From assembly GCA_016861045.1 (NCBI GenBank), contig BOKP01000001.1, positions 1,057,529-1,121,528 of the forward strand: a stretch of 64,000 bases of DNA, read 5' to 3'. Each line of letters starts with the position of its first letter. Positions within the stretch are counted from its first letter, which is position 1. This DNA comes from Actinomycetes bacterium. Lineage in GTDB: Bacteria; Actinomycetota; Thermoleophilia; Solirubrobacterales; 70-9. Both the position numbers and the translations under genes were made by a program. The notes below the pieces were generated by a model. It had not been told where the DNA came from. It saw only the letters and a list, made by a program, of their open reading frames with translations, and did not search any database. Positions 60,316-64,000 of the stretch are shown piece after piece.

Positions 60316-61215
60316 GTGCCGGAGCTGCCCGAGGTCGAGACGATCCGCCGCCAGATCGAGCCCGAGGTCGTCGGGCGGACGATCGTCGCGGCGCGGATCC
60401 TCGACGAGCGCTGGACGCGGCCGCTCGACCCCGAGCCCGTCGCCCGGGCGCTGGTCGGACGCGAGGTCGTCTCGGCGGGCCGCCGCGGCAAGTACCTGCT
60501 GCTCGGACTCGACGACGGCTCGACGCTGCTGATGCACCTGCGGATGACCGGCAACCTGCTGCTCGCCGAGCCACTCGGGGCTGCCCGGCGCTTCGGCATG
60601 GACCGGCTCTACCCGGCGCCGACCGAGCCCGCGTACCTGAAGGCGGAGCTCGAGCTCGACGACGGACGCCTACTCCGGTTCACCGATCCGCGTCGCTTCG
60701 GTCACGCCTCGCTGCTCGGGCCGGACGAGCTCGAGCCCTACCTCGGCTCGCGGGTCGGCGTCGAGCCGCTCGGCGGCGAGCTCACGGCGGAGCTGATCGG
60801 GCGGATCGCCGAGGGGCGGAAGGCGCCGCTGAAGTCGTTCCTTCTCGACCAGCGGGGAATCGCCGGGATCGGGAACATCTACGCCGACGAGGCTCTCCAT
60901 AGGGCCGAGCTCCACCCGCTCTCGCCGGCCGGCTCGATGCGGCGCGAGCACTGGGAGGCGCTTCGCGAGGGGATCGTCGAGGCGCTCGGCGAGGGCCTCC
61001 GGAACGGCGGCGCGTCGATCGACGACTACCTCGACTCGCGCGGCGAGCGGGGCGTGATGCAGGACGAGTTCCTCGTCCACACCCGGGAGGGGGAGGAGTG
61101 CCCGCGCTGCGGCGAGCGGATCAACCGGATCGTCGTCGCCGGCCGCTCGACCTACTTCTGCCCGGGCTGTCAGGTCCGGCTGCGGCGCCGGCGCCGGCGA
61201 CGGAAGCGGCGATGA
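60316..61215 (+). CDS. mutM: Formamidopyrimidine-DNA glycosylase
   Basis: 299 residues. Mature N-terminus PELPEVETIRR (catalytic Pro, Glu), catalytic Lys in GRRGKYLLL, LLMHLRMTGNL, DPRRFG, helix-two-turn-helix GIAGIGNIYADEALHRAELHP, and a C-terminal zinc finger CPRCGERI...CPGC. Removes 8-oxoguanine. GTG 60316 is fixed by the PELPE start and the -10; the longer frame reads through the repeats. A very basic tail (RRRRRRRKRR) is unusual. The end overlaps the next gene by ATGA. Confidence 0.96.
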   Translation: MPELPEVETIRRQIEPEVVGRTIVAARILDERWTRPLDPEPVARALVGREVVSAGRRGKYLLLGLDDGSTLLMHLRMTGNLLLAEPLGAARRFGMDRLYPAPTEPAYLKAELELDDGRLLRFTDPRRFGHASLLGPDELEPYLGSRVGVEPLGGELTAELIGRIAEGRKAPLKSFLLDQRGIAGIGNIYADEALHRAELHPLSPAGSMRREHWEALREGIVEALGEGLRNGGASIDDYLDSRGERGVMQDEFLVHTREGEECPRCGERINRIVVAGRSTYFCPGCQVRLRRRRRRRKRR

Positions 61216-62156
61216 GCGCGGGCTCCCAGCCGCCGCCTGAGGGGTTCGCGGTCGGCCACTGGACCGCGCCCGATGCGCCAACCGGCTGCACGGTCGTCCT
61301 GCCGCCGGCCGGGACCAGGGCCGCGGCCGACGTGCGCGGCGGCGGGCCGGGGACGCGGGAGACCGACGTGATCGACCCGCTCGCCAACCCGCAGGAGGTC
61401 ACCGCGGTGCTGCTGAGCGGCGGCAGCGCCCACGGCCTCGCGGCCGCCGACGGGGTCGTCCGCTGGTGCGAGGAGCGGCGCAGGGGCTACGCGACCCCGG
61501 CCGGGCTCGTCCCGCTCGTCCCGGCGGCGGTGATCTACGACCTCAACGCCGACCCCGACGGCCCCGCGGTCCGGCCGGGGCCGGATGCGGGCTACGCCGC
61601 CTGCGAGGCGGCCGCCCCGGGTGTGCCCGGACGTGGCAGCGTCGGCGCCGGCCGCGGCGCCGCAGTCGCCAAGGTCCGCGGCCGCGGGGCGGGCGCACCG
61701 GGCGGGGTCGGCTGGGCGGCGCTCGGGACCGGGGTGGGGGAGACGGTCGCGGCGCTCGCCGTCGTCAACGCCACCGGCGACATCCTCGACGAGTCCGGCG
61801 GGCTGATCGCCGGCCCGCGCGACGATCGGGGGCGGATGATGCGGAGCTCCGAGCTGCTCGCGGGCGGGCAGCCGCCTCCGTACGAGCTGCCGGAGCGGCA
61901 GAGCACGACCCTGGTCTGCGTCCTCACCGACGCCGGCCTCGACAAGCTCGGCTGCGCGAAGGTGGCGCGGATGGCGAGCGCCGGCATCGCCCGCGCCGTC
62001 GACCCCGTCTTCACCCCGTTCGACGGCGACGTCGTCTTCTGCCTGTCGGCTGGCGATTCGGAGCCCGACCCGTGGCGCCTCGTCCGGGTAGGCACGGCGG
62101 CGGCGACCGCGGTCGCCGCGGCGATCCGGGACGGGGTCAGAAGCGCCGCCGGATGA
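61212..62156 (+). CDS. P1 family (S58) peptidase, DmpA-like
   Basis: 314 residues. GHWTAPDAPTGCTVVLPP at the N-terminus, LLSGGSAHGLAAADGV (the family glycine/Ser-rich turn), GVGWAALGTG, and the autoprocessing region ERQSTTLVCVLTDA, where Thr is the likely nucleophile of the self-cleaving Ntn-type fold. Substrates are short peptides or beta-amino acyl compounds in characterised members. ATGA overlap with mutM. Confidence 0.88.
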   Translation: MSAGSQPPPEGFAVGHWTAPDAPTGCTVVLPPAGTRAAADVRGGGPGTRETDVIDPLANPQEVTAVLLSGGSAHGLAAADGVVRWCEERRRGYATPAGLVPLVPAAVIYDLNADPDGPAVRPGPDAGYAACEAAAPGVPGRGSVGAGRGAAVAKVRGRGAGAPGGVGWAALGTGVGETVAALAVVNATGDILDESGGLIAGPRDDRGRMMRSSELLAGGQPPPYELPERQSTTLVCVLTDAGLDKLGCAKVARMASAGIARAVDPVFTPFDGDVVFCLSAGDSEPDPWRLVRVGTAAATAVAAAIRDGVRSAAG

Positions 62157-62206
62157 ACAGCACCTGAGCCGACCGCCGCGGCCGTCATCCTTCGAAGTGG
62201 AGGTCC

Positions 62207-62947
62207 ATGCCCGGAAGCTTCAAGACAGAGGGCGTCGTGCTGCGCAGCATCCGCTACGGCGAGGCCGACCGGATCCTCCATCTCTACACCGCCGAGCGGG
62301 GCCGGGTGAACGCGATCGCGAAGGGGTCGCGGCGGCCGAGGTCGCGATTCGGCGGGCGCCTCGAGCCGTTCTTCCGGCTCGACCTGATGCTGCACGAGGG
62401 CCGCAGCGAGCTCTGCACGGTGACCGGCGCCGCGACCGTCGACGGCTACCCCGCGCTGCGGGCCGACGGCGACGCGATCGACGCGGCGGCCCGCGGCTGC
62501 GATGCGGTGCTCCGCCTGCTCGACTCGGCCGAGCCGAACCGGGCCGCCTACGGCCTGCTCTGCCGCTACCTGGCGCTGCTCGACCGCGGCGCCGGCGCCG
62601 ACGGCGCCGATGCGGCGGGCGCTGACCGCCACGCCGTCGGGCTCGCGTTCCGGCTCAAGCTCCTGCTCGCCTCCGGCTTCGCGCCCGAGCTCGGCTCCTG
62701 CGCCCGCTGCGGGGAGCGCGAGGGGATCGTCTCGTTCTCGGGCGCGGCGGGCGGCGTCGTCTGCGGATCCTGTGAGGCCAGCGGCTTCCCGGTCTCGGCG
62801 GAGGCGCACCGCTTCATGGCCGCCGCGATCGGCGGCCCGATCGCCGAGCTGCCGCCGGTCTCGGAGCCCGCCCGCCGTCAGGTCGACCGGGCGATCGGCG
62901 ACACGCTCGCACACCATGCCCACGTCAACCTCCGAGCGGTCGCCTGA
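62207..62947 (+). CDS. recO: DNA repair protein RecO
   Basis: 246 residues. N-terminal OB fold (KTEGVVLRSIRYGEADRILHLYTAERG), helical core, and zinc-type cysteines CARCGE and CGSCEA. Loads RecA with RecR during gap repair. GGAGG 5 nt before ATG 62207. It is followed 4 bp later by dgt. Confidence 0.94.
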   Translation: MPGSFKTEGVVLRSIRYGEADRILHLYTAERGRVNAIAKGSRRPRSRFGGRLEPFFRLDLMLHEGRSELCTVTGAATVDGYPALRADGDAIDAAARGCDAVLRLLDSAEPNRAAYGLLCRYLALLDRGAGADGADAAGADRHAVGLAFRLKLLLASGFAPELGSCARCGEREGIVSFSGAAGGVVCGSCEASGFPVSAEAHRFMAAAIGGPIAELPPVSEPARRQVDRAIGDTLAHHAHVNLRAVA

Positions 62948-62951
62948 GCGC

Positions 62952-63965
62952 ATGGCCGTGCCGCCGCCTGACCTCGAGGCGCGGATCCGGGCCCTGGAGG
63001 ACGAGTTCCTCTGGGACCGGGCCACCAGCTCGTATCCAGCGAAGCGCCGCACCCCCGAGCCCGACAGCCCGGTCCGGACCCCGTTTCAGCGCGACCGCGA
63101 CCGGATCGCCCACTCGAAGGCCTTCCGCAGGCTCAAGCACAAGACCCAGGTCTTCATCGCTCCCGAGGGCGACCACTACCGGACCCGGCTCACCCACACG
63201 CTCGAGACCTGCTTCATCGCCCGCACCGTCGCCCGCGCGCTCGCCCTCAACGAGGACCTGACCGAGGCGATCGGGCTCGGCCATGACCTCGGCCACCCGC
63301 CGTTCGGCCACATCGGCGAGGAGGTGCTCGACGCGGCGATCAGCGAGCGCGGCGGCGACGGCTTTCGCCACAACGAGCACTCGCTGCGGCTCGTCGACGA
63401 TCTCGAGCGCGACGGACGCGGGCTCAACCTGACCGAGCCGGTCCGCGACGGGATCCGCAACCACACCGGCCCGGTCAAGCCGGCGACGCTCGAGGGCCGG
63501 ATCGTCCGCCTCGTCGACCGGGTCGCCTACATCAACCACGACATCGACGACGCCGTCCGCGCCGGCGTCATCTCCGAGGGCGACCTGCCCCGCGAGCAGA
63601 TCGAGCGCCTCGGGCCGACCGGGGCGGCCCGGATCGACGCCCTCGTTCAGGACATCGTCGCGCGCTCGCGCGAGGCCGGCGACATCGTCCAGAGCGAGGA
63701 GATGGGCGGCGCGATGCTGCGCCTCCGCAAGTTCATGTTCGACAGCGTCTATCTCGGCCCGGCGGCGCGCTCCGAGCACGATCGCGTCGAGCGCACGCTG
63801 ACGACGCTGATCGACCACTATCTGGAGGACCCCGCGCGGATGCCGCCGGACCGGAGCGGCGGCGACCCCCTCCAGCGGGTCGCCGATTACGTCGCCGGGA
63901 TGACCGACCGCTTCTGCATCGCCACCTTCCGCCGCATCGCGCTTCCCGAGGAATCACGGCTGTAG
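62952..63965 (+). CDS. dgt: Deoxyguanosinetriphosphate triphosphohydrolase-like HD protein
   Basis: 337 residues. RDRDRIAHSKAFRRLKHKTQVF, THTLETCFIAR, HD motif GHDLGHPPFGHIGE, then FRHNEHSLRLVDDLE and DRVAYINHDIDDA. Hydrolyses dNTPs to nucleosides and triphosphate in studied homologues. recO-dgt is followed by dnaG and rpoD in many actinobacteria; that part lies beyond the window. Confidence 0.94.
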   Translation: MAVPPPDLEARIRALEDEFLWDRATSSYPAKRRTPEPDSPVRTPFQRDRDRIAHSKAFRRLKHKTQVFIAPEGDHYRTRLTHTLETCFIARTVARALALNEDLTEAIGLGHDLGHPPFGHIGEEVLDAAISERGGDGFRHNEHSLRLVDDLERDGRGLNLTEPVRDGIRNHTGPVKPATLEGRIVRLVDRVAYINHDIDDAVRAGVISEGDLPREQIERLGPTGAARIDALVQDIVARSREAGDIVQSEEMGGAMLRLRKFMFDSVYLGPAARSEHDRVERTLTTLIDHYLEDPARMPPDRSGGDPLQRVADYVAGMTDRFCIATFRRIALPEESRL

Positions 63966-64000
63966 CGGGGCTCGCCGATCCCGCCGGGGCGCGCGCTTGC

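Overview
The window is one continuous, very high-GC bacterial chromosome segment. The actinobacterial run tlyA-nadK-recN-steA-mctB-pyrG-xerD, the efp-nusB-ispA-dxs block and a type IV pilus locus interleaved with aro genes all point to a deep-branching actinobacterium, most likely class Thermoleophilia (Solirubrobacterales type). That placement is an inference from gene order, not from a marker search. I see no rRNA, tRNA, CRISPR array, insertion sequence or prophage. Coding density is high, many starts are GTG or TTG, and neighbouring genes are often coupled by ATGA/GTGA overlaps.

Layout. 1-9.1 kb holds translation and RNA genes: the 3' part of aspS, a small SnoaL-like gene, a membrane-anchored thioredoxin-fold protein, an IscU-like/MnmA fusion, alaS, ruvX and mltG. 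9.1-31.5 kb is a type IV pilus locus: aroE, pilB, pilT, pilC, a major pilin, three prepilin-like proteins, prepilin peptidase, pilM, pilN, pilO and a PilP-like protein. Between pilB and the pilin lie envelope and accessory genes: a metallo-hydrolase, a holin/phosphatase fusion, an AI-2E family permease, a lipoprotein, a secreted serine protease and a TauE-type permease. No secretin (PilQ) is present, as expected for a cell with one membrane. 31.5-35.9 kb carries aroC, an aroK-aroB fusion, aroQ and an Xaa-Pro peptidase. 36-40.7 kb has a YidC paralogue, a cyclopropane synthase-like enzyme, an SDR and an MFS exporter. 40.8-45.1 kb has efp, nusB, an xseB-like gene, ispA and dxs. 46.6-59.1 kb is the tlyA-to-xerD run. 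60.3-64 kb has mutM, a P1 peptidase, recO and dgt.

Regulation seen in the sequence. At least seventeen genes have a TANNNT -10 hexamer only 6-9 nt before the start codon, so leaderless mRNAs are probably common. The major pilin instead has a sigma-28-type promoter. At 46.35-46.52 kb a perfect CRP palindrome sits at -41.5 of a TATAGT promoter on the minus strand. It drives a predicted RNA of about 121 nt that ends at an intrinsic terminator and contains an anti-Shine-Dalgarno stretch.

Most unusual feature. A 41-bp palindromic repeat occurs five times. Two pairs have exactly the same 62-bp period. Three copies flank a compositionally atypical gene fusing an AbiEi-like DNA-binding domain to a DUF559/Vsr-like nuclease domain, inserted between xerD and mutM. 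This looks like a repeat-plus-nuclease mobile or selfish module and is the best candidate here for an undescribed system.
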